Assembly: GCF_014269285.1 (NCBI RefSeq)
Contig: NZ_JACOAF010000044.1
Coordinates: forward strand, 124,001-188,000
Length of the DNA: 64,000 bases
Direction of reading: 5' to 3'
Origin: Rufibacter sediminis
GTDB taxonomy: Bacteria; Bacteroidota; Bacteroidia; Cytophagales; Hymenobacteraceae
Notes under the pieces: generated by a model
The model's input: only the letters and a program-made list of their open reading frames with translations
The model's database searches: none
Told to the model about the DNA's origin: nothing
Translations under genes and position numbers: made by a program
Shown: positions 1-6,761 of the stretch, piece by piece
Layout: each line of letters begins with the position of its first letter
How positions within the stretch are numbered: the stretch's first letter is position 1

Positions 1-1
1 C

Positions 2-382
2 AGAACATTTACCGTGGGCTCGCAGCAGGTCTTTGACATCAAGAAAGCCATGACGCCCATCGTAGACCTGGTGCGCGTATACGCCCTGAAAAACCGCATC
101 TTCAAAACCAATACCGGCGAGCGGATTGAGGCCCTGGCCGAAGTGGGCGTCTTCACCGAGAAGCAGTGCCAGGAACTCATGCAGTCCTACTATTACCTCA
201 TGGGCCTCCGGCTGCGCAAACAGGCCACCCAGATCATGCAGGACAAAAGCGAACCCGACAATTACCTGGATCTCCAGAGCCTCACCAAGATTGAGCAGGT
301 CACCCTCAAGGAGATTTTCAAGACCATTAGCGACTTCCAGCTAGGCATCAAGGTCCAGTTTACCAACAACCTGTTCGGGTAA
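2..382 (+). CDS. DUF294-type nucleotidyltransferase/CBS protein, C-terminal part (5' end outside window)
   Basis: The reading frame is open from the first full codon of the window, so the gene begins upstream and only its last ~126 codons are seen. The pattern, with an FDIKK...PIVDLVRVYAL start, then TGERIEAL, then a helical GLRLRKQ segment and a final KIEQVTLKEIFKTI helix, matches the putative substrate-binding domain at the C-terminus of proteins that join cyclic-nucleotide-binding, CBS and DUF294 nucleotidyltransferase domains. These proteins are thought to be nucleotide-sensing regulators; no substrate can be named from this fragment. The GTG at base 14 is an internal Val codon, not a start. 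A near-perfect palindrome follows 30 bases after the stop. Confidence 0.75.
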   Translation, partial: RTFTVGSQQVFDIKKAMTPIVDLVRVYALKNRIFKTNTGERIEALAEVGVFTEKQCQELMQSYYYLMGLRLRKQATQIMQDKSEPDNYLDLQSLTKIEQVTLKEIFKTISDFQLGIKVQFTNNLFG

Positions 383-412
383 AATCCCGGTATAGGTACA
401 GAAAAGTGCTCG

Positions 413-454
413 GCTGCTTTGGGCCTGTTTTGCTGAAAACAGGCCCAAAGCAGC
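413..454. repeat. Interspersed palindrome, copy 1 (perfect arms)
   Basis: Two perfect 19-bp arms, GCTGCTTTGGGCCTGTTTT and its inverse, around a 4-nt loop GCTG. This is the most symmetric copy of the family in the window and lies 30 bases after the DUF294-type gene, where it could act as a 3'-end hairpin. Confidence 0.85.
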
Positions 455-496
455 TGATCCCTTTTTAACTTTTGATTTCTTCTACTTCATTTTTTT

Positions 497-582
497 GTCC
501 TCCTGAAAGGATCTTCTGGGCGAACAGTAAAGCGGTTGTTTAAAGCCTTTTTAGTTCGCTCACAAGATCTTTCCAAGATGAC
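497..582. repeat. 86-bp inverted-repeat element, copy 1 (MITE-like, diverged)
   Basis: Left end GTCCTCCTGAAAGGATCTTC and right end ending in CAAGATGAC form imperfect 29-bp inverted arms around a 28-bp centre. The same element, also exactly 86 bp but with nearly perfect arms, occurs at 49166-49251. It has no coding capacity. Its length and terminal symmetry suggest a miniature mobile element or a dispersed hairpin; no target duplication could be proven by eye. Confidence 0.65.
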
Positions 583-625
583 AAGTAGGAGAGGAGGAGG
601 CGTATCAGAAAGCCTGGAAAGAAAT

Positions 626-666
626 GCGCTTTAGGCCCGTTTTCGTGAAACTAGGTCTAAAGTGGC
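626..666. repeat. Interspersed palindrome, copy 2
   Basis: Arms GCGCTTTAGGCCCGTTTT and a diverged inverse around CGTG. It shares the preceding bases GAAAGAAAT with copy 3, so both were duplicated together with flanking DNA. Confidence 0.6.
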
Positions 667-705
667 GGCTTGCTAATTTCTTCATCCGTGAGCAGTCTCT
701 GTCAC

Positions 706-768
706 TATGGCGCGGAAGTTACTTCCGTGACTTGCATTCAATACGCACGGAAGTAAATCAGCGCCATA
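706..768. repeat. Imperfect inverted repeat with TATGGCGC ends
   Basis: The arms 706-729 and 746-768 both carry TATGGCGC at the outside and TACTTCCGTG at the inside, around a 16-nt centre. The left arm also contains a smaller CGGAAGT-TACTTCCG palindrome. A separate hairpin type from the common family; only one copy was noticed. Confidence 0.5.
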
Positions 769-777
769 GAAAGAAAT

Positions 778-818
778 GCGTTTTGAAGCCGTTTTTCCAA
801 AAGCAAGGCAAAAACGGC
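778..818. repeat. Interspersed palindrome, copy 3
   Basis: Arms GCGTTTTGAAGCCGTTTTT and CAAGGCAAAAACGGC. It lies 14 bases past the stop codon of the HAD gene (minus strand), in the position of a 3' hairpin. Confidence 0.6.
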
Positions 819-831
819 TGATCGCTAATTC

Positions 832-1512
832 CTACTTTCCTTCTCCCGTGAGCAGGCGTTCCAACTGAGGATCTGTGTAGTCTGCCACAAACCCGATGAT
901 GTTGGTGTACTGCGAGAACTCTTCCTTGCCGTGCATGGTGGTGATGACCAGGCAGTCCATGCCGGCGTTCTGGGCGGCTTCCACGCCTTTGGGCGCGTCT
1001 TCCAGCACTAGGCACTTTTTGGGGGCAACGGCTAGTGCCTCCGCAGATTTCAGAAACGTCTCGGGGTGCGGTTTGCTTTTGTCTACGTCATCGGCTGAGA
1101 CCAGGGCGTTGAAGTAGTGCCGGATGTTCAGGTTATCCACCACAAAGTCAATGTTGAACGTGATAGCGGCGGTGGCAATGGCCATCTGGATGTTCTGCTC
1201 TTTGGCTTTTGCTAGAAATGCGTCCAGGCCGTTGATCAGCTTCAGGTGCGAGAGGTATTCTTTCTGGTAGATTTTCTCCTTCTGGATGGAAAGCTGATCG
1301 GCTTCTTCCTGCGTGAACCGGTCTTCCCCGAAGAACCGGGCCAGCACCTCGCTGTTCTTGCCGTACATCTGGGCTTTCACCTCTTCTAAACTGAAGGAAC
1401 CCTGTAAGTCATTGTTCAGGATCTGGTGCCACGCTTTGGTGTGGTAGTCCATGTCGTCAATCATGGTGCCATTCATGTCAAACAGAAAGGCTTGGTAGGG
1501 GAGAGTAGTCAT
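832..1512 (-). CDS. HAD-superfamily phosphatase, beta-phosphoglucomutase-like subfamily
   Basis: A 226-residue HAD hydrolase of the capped beta-phosphoglucomutase/phosphatase group, expected to act on a small phosphorylated metabolite in the cytoplasm. Motif I reads FDMNGTMID with nucleophile D12; the usual second Asp, two residues later, is Asn14. The Lys loop (DKSKPHPE) and the acidic motif IV (LVLEDAPKGVEAA) are intact. The start is set at MTTLPYQ because the HAD core begins there and the 43 upstream in-frame codons cross the transketolase terminator and a candidate promoter. The cap region carries the DYHTKAWHQI helix. The substrate cannot be predicted. Confidence 0.85.
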   Translation of the reverse strand: MTTLPYQAFLFDMNGTMIDDMDYHTKAWHQILNNDLQGSFSLEEVKAQMYGKNSEVLARFFGEDRFTQEEADQLSIQKEKIYQKEYLSHLKLINGLDAFLAKAKEQNIQMAIATAAITFNIDFVVDNLNIRHYFNALVSADDVDKSKPHPETFLKSAEALAVAPKKCLVLEDAPKGVEAAQNAGMDCLVITTMHGKEEFSQYTNIIGFVADYTDPQLERLLTGEGK

Positions 1513-1526
1513 GTAAATGAGATGTG

Positions 1527-1558
1527 TTAAGGTACATTGGGCATACGGAGGGAACAAA
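1527..1558 (-). promoter_or_regulatory. Candidate Bacteroidota promoter for the HAD gene
   Basis: On the minus strand TTTG (1558-1555) is followed after 20 nt by TACCTTAA (1534-1527), close to the TTTG-N19-TANNTTTG pattern. It overlaps the T-run of the upstream transketolase terminator and ends 15 bases before the HAD start codon, which would give a very short leader. Confidence 0.35.
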
Positions 1559-1581
1559 AAAACGGGCTCTAGTAGAGCCCG
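1556..1581 (-). terminator. Rho-independent terminator of the transketolase operon
   Basis: On the minus strand the arms CGGGCTCT and AGAGCCCG pair over a 3-nt loop and are followed by a run of seven T. It lies 68 bases after the stop of the transketolase C-terminal subunit gene. Confidence 0.8.
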
Positions 1582-1648
1582 CCTTTCCCTTAATCCTTTT
1601 TTATTATCTGAACCGCGTGACAAGGCAAAACTGCCCCGCACCCGGTGT

Positions 1649-2617
1649 TTATTTCGCCAGCACTTTTTTGCGCTCCATTACTTTCTGCACGGCTTTGATG
1701 ATGTGCTCATCGTCCAGGCCGTATTTCTTCATGAGTTGCTCGGGCGTACCGCTCTCCCCGAACGAGTCGTTCACGGCCACATATTCCATAGGAAGCGGCG
1801 TGTTTTTAGCCAGTAGCTGCGCGATGCTGTCGCCCAGACCACCCAGACGGTTGTGCTCCTCGGCAGAAACCACACAACCCGTCTTGGCTACTGATTTTAG
1901 GATCGCTTCGTCGTCCAGTGGTTTGATAGTGTGAATGTTGATGATCTCCGCGGAGATGCCCATCTCGGCCAGTTTCTCACCGGCTTTAATGGCTTCCCAC
2001 ACCAGGTGACCCGTGGCGAAAATGCTCACATCGGTTCCTTCGTTCACCATCCAGGCTTTGCCAATCACAAACTCCTGGTCAGCGGGCGTGAACACCGGAA
2101 TCACCGGCCGCCCGAAACGCAGGTACACCGGACCCTCATACTCGGCGATGGCCACAGTGGCGGCTTTGGTCTGGTTGTAGTCACACGGGTTGATGACGGT
2201 CATGCCGGGCAGCATTTTCATCATGCCGATGTCTTCCAGAATCTGGTGCGTGGCTCCATCTTCACCCAATGTAAGGCCGGCGTGCGAAGCGCAGATTTTT
2301 ACGTTCTTGTCTGAATAGGCGATGGACTGCCGGATCTGGTCATACACGCGGCCCGTAGAGAAATTGGCGAACGTACCCGTGAACGGAATCTTGCCGCCAA
2401 TGGTCATACCCGCCGCAATGCCCATCATGTTGGCCTCGGCAATGCCCACCTGCACAAAACGCTCGGGGAATTCCTTGATGAAATCGCCCATTTTCAGGGA
2501 GCCTACCAGGTCAGCGCACAGGGCTACCACGTTTTCATTTTTTCTGCCGGCTTCTACCAGCCCCGCGCCAAAACCAGAGCGGGTGTCTTTTGATTCTGTG
2601 TACGTATATTTTTTCAT
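1649..2617 (-). CDS. Transketolase, C-terminal subunit (Pyr and C-terminal domains)
   Basis: A 322-residue protein equal to the second half of transketolase: a pyrimidine-binding domain (about residues 5-170, with VGIAEANMMGIAAGM carrying the Glu that activates thiamine diphosphate) and the C-terminal domain (about 190-310). With the product of the upstream gene it should form a complete transketolase moving two-carbon units between pentose-phosphate and glycolytic sugars. The split form is common in Bacteroidota and Archaea. The start at MKKYTYTE is the only sensible ATG. It lies 116 bases after the N-terminal subunit gene, same strand, so co-transcription is likely, with a palindrome between them. 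Confidence 0.9.
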   Translation of the reverse strand: MKKYTYTESKDTRSGFGAGLVEAGRKNENVVALCADLVGSLKMGDFIKEFPERFVQVGIAEANMMGIAAGMTIGGKIPFTGTFANFSTGRVYDQIRQSIAYSDKNVKICASHAGLTLGEDGATHQILEDIGMMKMLPGMTVINPCDYNQTKAATVAIAEYEGPVYLRFGRPVIPVFTPADQEFVIGKAWMVNEGTDVSIFATGHLVWEAIKAGEKLAEMGISAEIINIHTIKPLDDEAILKSVAKTGCVVSAEEHNRLGGLGDSIAQLLAKNTPLPMEYVAVNDSFGESGTPEQLMKKYGLDDEHIIKAVQKVMERKKVLAK

Positions 2618-2666
2618 TGCAATGTTTTCAGATGAAGCCCTAAAAGGAGGCTGGTTCGCTGCTCTT

Positions 2667-2706
2667 GCCTTTTAAGGCCGTTTTTAAGAAAATAAGCCCA
2701 AAAGGC
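2667..2706. repeat. Interspersed palindrome, copy 4, between the transketolase halves
   Basis: Arms GCCTTTTAAGGCC and CCAAAAGGC-type inverse. The outer GCCTTTT/AAAAGGC pair has changed together relative to the family consensus. It sits inside a presumed operon, where a hairpin could stabilise or attenuate the message. Confidence 0.65.
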
Positions 2707-2733
2707 TGTTCTCGGAAACGGTTGGCCCGAGGC

Positions 2734-3597
2734 CTAGTAATCCTGCATGCCGCTGGTGAGCTGGTTCAGGGCCAGAGACAACTGCTCGTCATTAGGGGCC
2801 ACGCCGTGCCATTTGTGCGAGCCCATCATGAAGTCCACGCCGTGGCCCATATTAGTTTGCATCAGGATCATGATGGGTTTGCCTTTGCGCGTTTTGGCTT
2901 TGGCCAGTTCCAGTACTCTGATCACATCGGCCAGGTCATTGCCGTTCATCTCCAGCACGTCCCAGCCGAAAGCTTCCCACTTGGCGCGCAGGTTGCCCAA
3001 TGCCAGAACCTGGTCGGTGGGGCCGTCAATCTGCTGGCCGTTCACGTCAATGGTGGAGATGAGGTTGTCTACTTTGTTGTGCGGGGCGAACAACGCCGCT
3101 TCCCAGATCTGTCCTTCCTGTAACTCGCCGTCGCCGTGCAGAGTGAACACTAGGCCGGGGTCATTGTTCAGTTTCTTGGTCAGGGCCGCGCCGATTGCCA
3201 CGGAGAGGCCCTGGCCCAGAGAGCCCGAGGCGATACGTACGCCCGGCAGTTCCTCGTGGGTGGTAGGGTGACCCTGCAGGCGCGAATCCAGCTTCCTGAA
3301 GGTCTTCAGCTCGCTCACGTCAAAGTAGCCGGCTCTGGCCAGCACGCTGTACCACACCGGGGAAATGTGCCCATTGGAAAGGAAGAACAGATCTTCGCCC
3401 ACGCCGTTCATGTCAAACTCCGTGGAGTGGGTCATGATCCGGAAGTACAGGGCCACCAGATAATCGGTGCAACCCAATGAACCGCCCGGGTGCCCAGACT
3501 GGCAGCCGTGTACCATTCTCACGATGTCGCGGCGCACCTGCTTGGCCACCTGTTCCAGCTCCTCCATCGGAAGCGTCTCTTTTACTTCTGTTTGCAT
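2734..3597 (-). CDS. Transketolase, N-terminal subunit (thiamine diphosphate-binding domain)
   Basis: A 287-residue protein matching the PP domain of transketolase. HGCQSGHPGGSLGCTDYL near the N-terminus is the cofactor/sugar-binding motif, HGDGELQEGQIWEA carries the GDG start of the thiamine diphosphate motif with its acidic Mg ligand, and IDVNGQQIDGPTD completes it. It needs the C-terminal subunit encoded next to it for activity. No fusion or frameshift is visible: the two halves are separate genes, each with its own start and stop. A possible promoter element lies about 205 bases upstream (3802-3809). Confidence 0.92.
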   Translation of the reverse strand: MQTEVKETLPMEELEQVAKQVRRDIVRMVHGCQSGHPGGSLGCTDYLVALYFRIMTHSTEFDMNGVGEDLFFLSNGHISPVWYSVLARAGYFDVSELKTFRKLDSRLQGHPTTHEELPGVRIASGSLGQGLSVAIGAALTKKLNNDPGLVFTLHGDGELQEGQIWEAALFAPHNKVDNLISTIDVNGQQIDGPTDQVLALGNLRAKWEAFGWDVLEMNGNDLADVIRVLELAKAKTRKGKPIMILMQTNMGHGVDFMMGSHKWHGVAPNDEQLSLALNQLTSGMQDY

Positions 3598-3801
3598 ATT
3601 GATTTAATAGTCTGTTGCCTTAAAACTTTGTGAACTGAAGGCAAGGTAGCCCTGCTTTCGCTCTTTTTGGTAATAAGTGTAATAATAACAATTAAATTAC
3701 CGCTTTAGATTGTTGTTCGCAAATAAATGTAATGATCTTTTATGCAAACGTTGGCATAAAACTTTTGTTTTTTACTTTTCCCGCCTAAAAAGGCGCTGGC
3801 G

Positions 3802-3809
3802 CAAAGATA
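3802..3809 (-). promoter_or_regulatory. Candidate -7 element for the transketolase operon
   Basis: The minus strand reads TATCTTTG, a full match to TANNTTTG, about 205 bases before the start codon. No TTTG was found at the right upstream distance, so the call is weak. Confidence 0.22.
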
Positions 3810-3846
3810 AATTGGTGGTTTTAGGCCGAAAGCCTAGCTTCGCAGG

Positions 3847-4305
3847 ATGATGGAGTTTAGAATTGTGACCAAGTCTTTTGAGGAGCTCACCCCCCGGGAA
3901 ATGTATGATCTGCTGCAGTTGCGGAGTGCGGTGTTTGTGGTGGAGCAGAACTGCGTGTTCCTGGACCCCGACGGGCTGGATGACCAGTGCCATCATTTGC
4001 TTTTCTACCAGGGAGCCACGCTGGAGGCCTACGCCCGGCTTTTGCCCGCCGGTGTCTCTTACCCAGAGCTGTCCATTGGGCGCATTATCACCAGCGCCGC
4101 CGTGCGGGGCACAGGCGTGGGGCAGCAGCTGGTGCAGAAAGCCATTGCCGAAACGCACCGGCTCTTCGGGCCGGGGCCCATCAAGATAGGCGCGCAATTG
4201 TATGCCAAGAAATTCTACGAGCGTTTCGGGTTTGTGCAGTCCAGCGAGGTGTATGACGAAGACGGCATTGACCACATCAAAATGATCAGGCCGGTAGAAG
4301 GCTGA
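3847..4305 (+). CDS. elaA: GNAT-family N-acetyltransferase, ElaA type
   Basis: A 152-residue acetyl-CoA-dependent acyltransferase. LLQLRSAVFVVEQNC near residue 23 is the hallmark of the ElaA subgroup, followed by LDPDGLDDQCHHL. The acetyl-CoA-binding motif A is IGRIITSAAVRGTGVGQQLV with the R-G-x-G-V-G turn, and KFYERFGF is the usual motif B tail. The natural substrate of ElaA proteins is not established. Two adjacent ATG codons (3847 and 3850) could serve as start. It converges with the aldehyde dehydrogenase gene across a strong shared terminator. Confidence 0.9.
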   Translation: MMEFRIVTKSFEELTPREMYDLLQLRSAVFVVEQNCVFLDPDGLDDQCHHLLFYQGATLEAYARLLPAGVSYPELSIGRIITSAAVRGTGVGQQLVQKAIAETHRLFGPGPIKIGAQLYAKKFYERFGFVQSSEVYDEDGIDHIKMIRPVEG

Positions 4306-4320
4306 GAAAACGCGGTCATG

Positions 4321-4385
4321 AAAAAGCCGATGCGTTTAGGGGTTCTTTTATAGAAAACAGCCCCTAAACGCATCGGCTTTTTATT
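4321..4385. terminator. Bidirectional terminator built on an interspersed palindrome (copy 5)
   Basis: Perfect 20-bp arms (4323-4342 and 4361-4380) with A-run and T-run at the two ends, so it works on both strands between convergent genes. The centre is the family palindrome; the outer GCCGATGCGTTTAGGGG arm departs from the consensus, but its partner has changed with it. Confidence 0.88.
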
Positions 4386-4400
4386 TGCAGCGAAGATGGT

Positions 4401-5786
4401 CTATAGCCATCTGAACGCCTTCTTTATCCAGCCCAGTTTATCAGCGTAGGGCGGGTAGCGGAGAGGTAAATCGGGGCGCGACGGTTTCATGAGAATGCTC
4501 TTCTGATGCGAGAAAGCGTCAAAACTGGCTTTGCCGTGGTAATTGCCGTGCCCGCTGGTGCCCACGCCGCCAAAGGGCAGAAACGGGTTGGTGAGGTGCG
4601 AGATGGTGTCGTTGATGCAGGCACCCCCAGACGAGGTGCGGGTCAACACCGCCTCTTTGGCTTTCCCGTTCTCGGTGAAGAAATACAAGGCCAGCGGTTT
4701 GGGTTGGGCGTTGACCTGGGCAATAGCCTCGGGTAAGGTTTGGAACGTTAAGACCGGCAGCAGCGGCCCGAAGATTTCTTCCTGCATAATGGGATGTTCC
4801 CACGTGACCCCAGAAAGAAGGGTAGGAGCGATGAAGCGGCGGGCAGCGTCGGTCTGGCCGCCGGCGTAGACGTTCTCCTGCGCCAGTAATCCTTTCAGCC
4901 GGTTAAAATGTCGTTCATTGATGATGCGGGCGAAGTCTGGACTCTCTGCCGGGGAACTTCCGTAGAACTCCGTGATGGTTTGGGCCAGGTGTTCCAGCAG
5001 AGGCGCGGCCACGCTTTCCTGTACCAGGAGGTAATCTGGCGCCACGCAGGTTTGCCCCGCGTTCAGGAATTTCCCCCAGACAATGCGTTTGGCCGCCACG
5101 GCCAGATTGGCGGTCTCATCTACCAGACAGGGACTTTTTCCACCTAACTCCAGCGTAACCGGAATGAGTTGCTTGGCCGCGGCCTGGGCCACAATTTTGC
5201 CTACGGGTACGCTGCCCGTGAAAAAGATCTTGTCAAAGGACAGCTCCAGCAGAGTTTGGCTTACCTCGGGGCCACCCTGTACCACCGCAAGGTATTCCGG
5301 CGGAAAGTTCTCCTGGATGAGGCGGGCCGTTAGCTGGCTGGTGGCCGGGGTGAGCTCAGACGGTTTCAGAATGGCGCAGCAGCCGGCCGCAATGGCCCCC
5401 AGCATGGGAGACAAGGTGAGCTGAAACGGGTAATTCCAGGCGCCAATGACCAACGACACCCCGTACGGCTCGGCGTAGATGGCATCCCGCGAAGGGAAAT
5501 TCAGGAAACTGGATTTCACCTTCCGCAGCTTTACCCATTGCGGGAGGTGGCGCAGCAGGAACTTGATTTCGGAAAGCAGAATGGCGATCTCGGTGGCGTA
5601 GGTCTCAAAGGGTGGTTTCCCGAAATCCTGAGCCAGGGCCGCAATGATGGCGGCTTCTTCTTTCTCTATGGCCTCCTGCAAACGGCGCAGTATCTGCCGC
5701 CTGAATTCAAGCGGGCGGGTTTGCCCCGAGCTGAAAAATGTTTTCTGTTGGTGCACAAGCGCCTCCAGTTGCTGTGGCGATGTCAT
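4401..5786 (-). CDS. Aldehyde dehydrogenase, class-3-like
   Basis: A ~461-residue NAD(P)-dependent enzyme oxidising an aldehyde to the acid. It has the short class-3 architecture: GAWNYPFQLTLSPMLGAIAAG and the LKPSELTPAT loop for the cofactor, FFTGSVPVG for the nucleotide fold, LELGGKSP with the general-base Glu, GQTCVAPDY with the catalytic Cys, and EEIFGPLLPV. Similar enzymes oxidise medium- or long-chain fatty aldehydes or aromatic aldehydes; the substrate is not fixed by sequence alone. The start is placed at MTSPQQLE, since the alternative 15 codons upstream adds residues without family similarity. The gene stands alone and is read towards elaA. Confidence 0.9.
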   Translation of the reverse strand: MTSPQQLEALVHQQKTFFSSGQTRPLEFRRQILRRLQEAIEKEEAAIIAALAQDFGKPPFETYATEIAILLSEIKFLLRHLPQWVKLRKVKSSFLNFPSRDAIYAEPYGVSLVIGAWNYPFQLTLSPMLGAIAAGCCAILKPSELTPATSQLTARLIQENFPPEYLAVVQGGPEVSQTLLELSFDKIFFTGSVPVGKIVAQAAAKQLIPVTLELGGKSPCLVDETANLAVAAKRIVWGKFLNAGQTCVAPDYLLVQESVAAPLLEHLAQTITEFYGSSPAESPDFARIINERHFNRLKGLLAQENVYAGGQTDAARRFIAPTLLSGVTWEHPIMQEEIFGPLLPVLTFQTLPEAIAQVNAQPKPLALYFFTENGKAKEAVLTRTSSGGACINDTISHLTNPFLPFGGVGTSGHGNYHGKASFDAFSHQKSILMKPSRPDLPLRYPPYADKLGWIKKAFRWL

Positions 5787-5921
5787 AGGCTTGCGTTCTT
5801 GGTGGTACAGATTGTATACTCTGCCCGGCATGAAATGGCTGCCCCGGTGGCGGTAAACACAAAAAAAAGTGTAAGGCGGGTGACTGCCCGTTCCGCGAAG
5901 AATAGCAAGAATTGGTTTTTA

Positions 5922-5954
5922 GCCTATTTTTGTAGAAACAGCCCCTAAACGCAA
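5922..5954. repeat. Interspersed palindrome, copy 6 (diverged)
   Basis: Left half TTGGTTTTTAGCCTATTTT, right half AACAGCCCCTAAACGCAA. It lies in the gap between divergent genes, about 110 bases before the acidic-protein start. Confidence 0.5.
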
Positions 5955-6067
5955 ACAAACGAGAAAGTTTTACTTGTTTGTGGGATACTTTTTAAAACAG
6001 ACACGTAAAAAGGAGACCAACGCAAAAGAGGGCAGACCACATTTTTGACAGCTTTAACAAAAACAGT

Positions 6068-6544
6068 ATGGCACCACGCGGCAGTTTCGATGATGAGTAT
6101 GGTTACGATGAGGACGACCTCAATAACAGCCATTTTGACGATGAATTCTCTCTGGACGACGACGATGACGATGTTTTGGGAGGAAGAGGTGGCTTTGGCG
6201 CCGACGACGATGAGGAGGTGAACCTTCCGTACGAGGGAGAGCTGTTCAACGAGATGCTCAGCAAGCTACACGGTACCCTGATCATGTACGGCGAGGACGA
6301 TCCCAAACTGATGGACCTGCAGGCCGAGCTGCTGCAGGTAGACGCTGACAAGCTGGGCACCGCCACCGACGACATGTTTTACCTGGAGGAGGCCAGCAAC
6401 ATCGCCAAGGTGCTGCAGCGCCACGTGGGCGAGTCACCCAAGATCAAGCAGATCCACGACAACTTCATGAAGGACATCACCCGCTTCTCTGACGAATCAG
6501 CCGAGGGGCACGAAGGCGACTATTACCTGGATGACGAAGAATAG
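6068..6544 (+). CDS. Highly acidic protein of unknown function
   Basis: A 158-residue protein that I do not recognise. The first ~55 residues are dominated by Asp with some Glu and Gly (runs such as FSLDDDDDDVLGG), likely disordered. Residues ~55-135 look like an alpha-helical domain (LFNEMLSKLHGTLIMYGEDD, then heptad-like LQAELLQVDADKL). The C-terminus is acidic again. There is no signal peptide or membrane segment, so it is probably cytoplasmic. It is monocistronic with its own terminator. Acidic tails of this type occur on chaperone-like or nucleic-acid-mimicking proteins, but that is only an analogy. Codon use matches its neighbours. Confidence 0.7.
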   Translation: MAPRGSFDDEYGYDEDDLNNSHFDDEFSLDDDDDDVLGGRGGFGADDDEEVNLPYEGELFNEMLSKLHGTLIMYGEDDPKLMDLQAELLQVDADKLGTATDDMFYLEEASNIAKVLQRHVGESPKIKQIHDNFMKDITRFSDESAEGHEGDYYLDDEE

Positions 6545-6573
6545 GCCCATCTACGGCTAACCTTCTTCATAAG

Positions 6574-6616
6574 AAAAAGAGGAGAGACCACCTGGCGTGG
6601 CCTCTCCTCTTTTTTT
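6574..6616 (+). terminator. Terminator of the acidic-protein gene
   Basis: AAAGAGGAGAG pairs with CTCTCCTCTTT, extended by a CCAC/GTGG step with one mismatch, and ends in a run of T, 30 bases after the stop codon. The A-run on the other side may allow bidirectional use. Confidence 0.85.
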
Positions 6617-6649
6617 GTCGTCTACCGGAGGCCGCCCAGCTGCCTTTTC

Positions 6650-6689
6650 CTGTTTTGGGGCCCTTTTTCTGATTCTAAGCCTAAAACGA
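6650..6689. repeat. Interspersed palindrome, copy 7
   Basis: CTGTTTTGGGGCCCTTTTT and TAAGCCTAAAACGA halves. It is placed between two terminators of convergent genes. Confidence 0.6.
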
Positions 6690-6705
6690 TAGAAGCCCTT
6701 GACGC

Positions 6706-6741
6706 AAAAAGAAAGGGCATCTCTCAATGCCCCTTCTTTTG
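6706..6741 (-). terminator. Terminator of the YDG-repeat adhesin gene
   Basis: AAAGAAAGGGCAT and ATGCCCCTTCTTT pair across a 6-nt loop (one mismatch), with a T-run on the minus strand. It begins 21 bases after the adhesin stop codon. Confidence 0.75.
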
Positions 6742-6761
6742 TTTGTTAGTAGCGATAAGGA

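Larger units (their letters stand above)
383..831. other. Intergenic stretch of repeats, no gene
   Basis: This 449-base gap contains no convincing gene. It holds three copies of the interspersed palindrome (413-454, 626-666, 778-818), an 86-bp inverted-repeat element (497-582), and a second imperfect inverted repeat with TATGGCGC ends (706-768). Bases 618-697 and 769-855 look like two diverged copies of the same stretch, the second of which runs into the 3' end of the HAD gene. Open frames here (for example 624-821) only read through the repeats. Confidence 0.7.

Noticed and set aside
624-821. 65-codon open frame after the DUF294-type gene
   Set aside because: It reads through two palindrome copies (FRPVFVKLGLK, LKPFFQKQGKN), so it is a by-product of the repeats.
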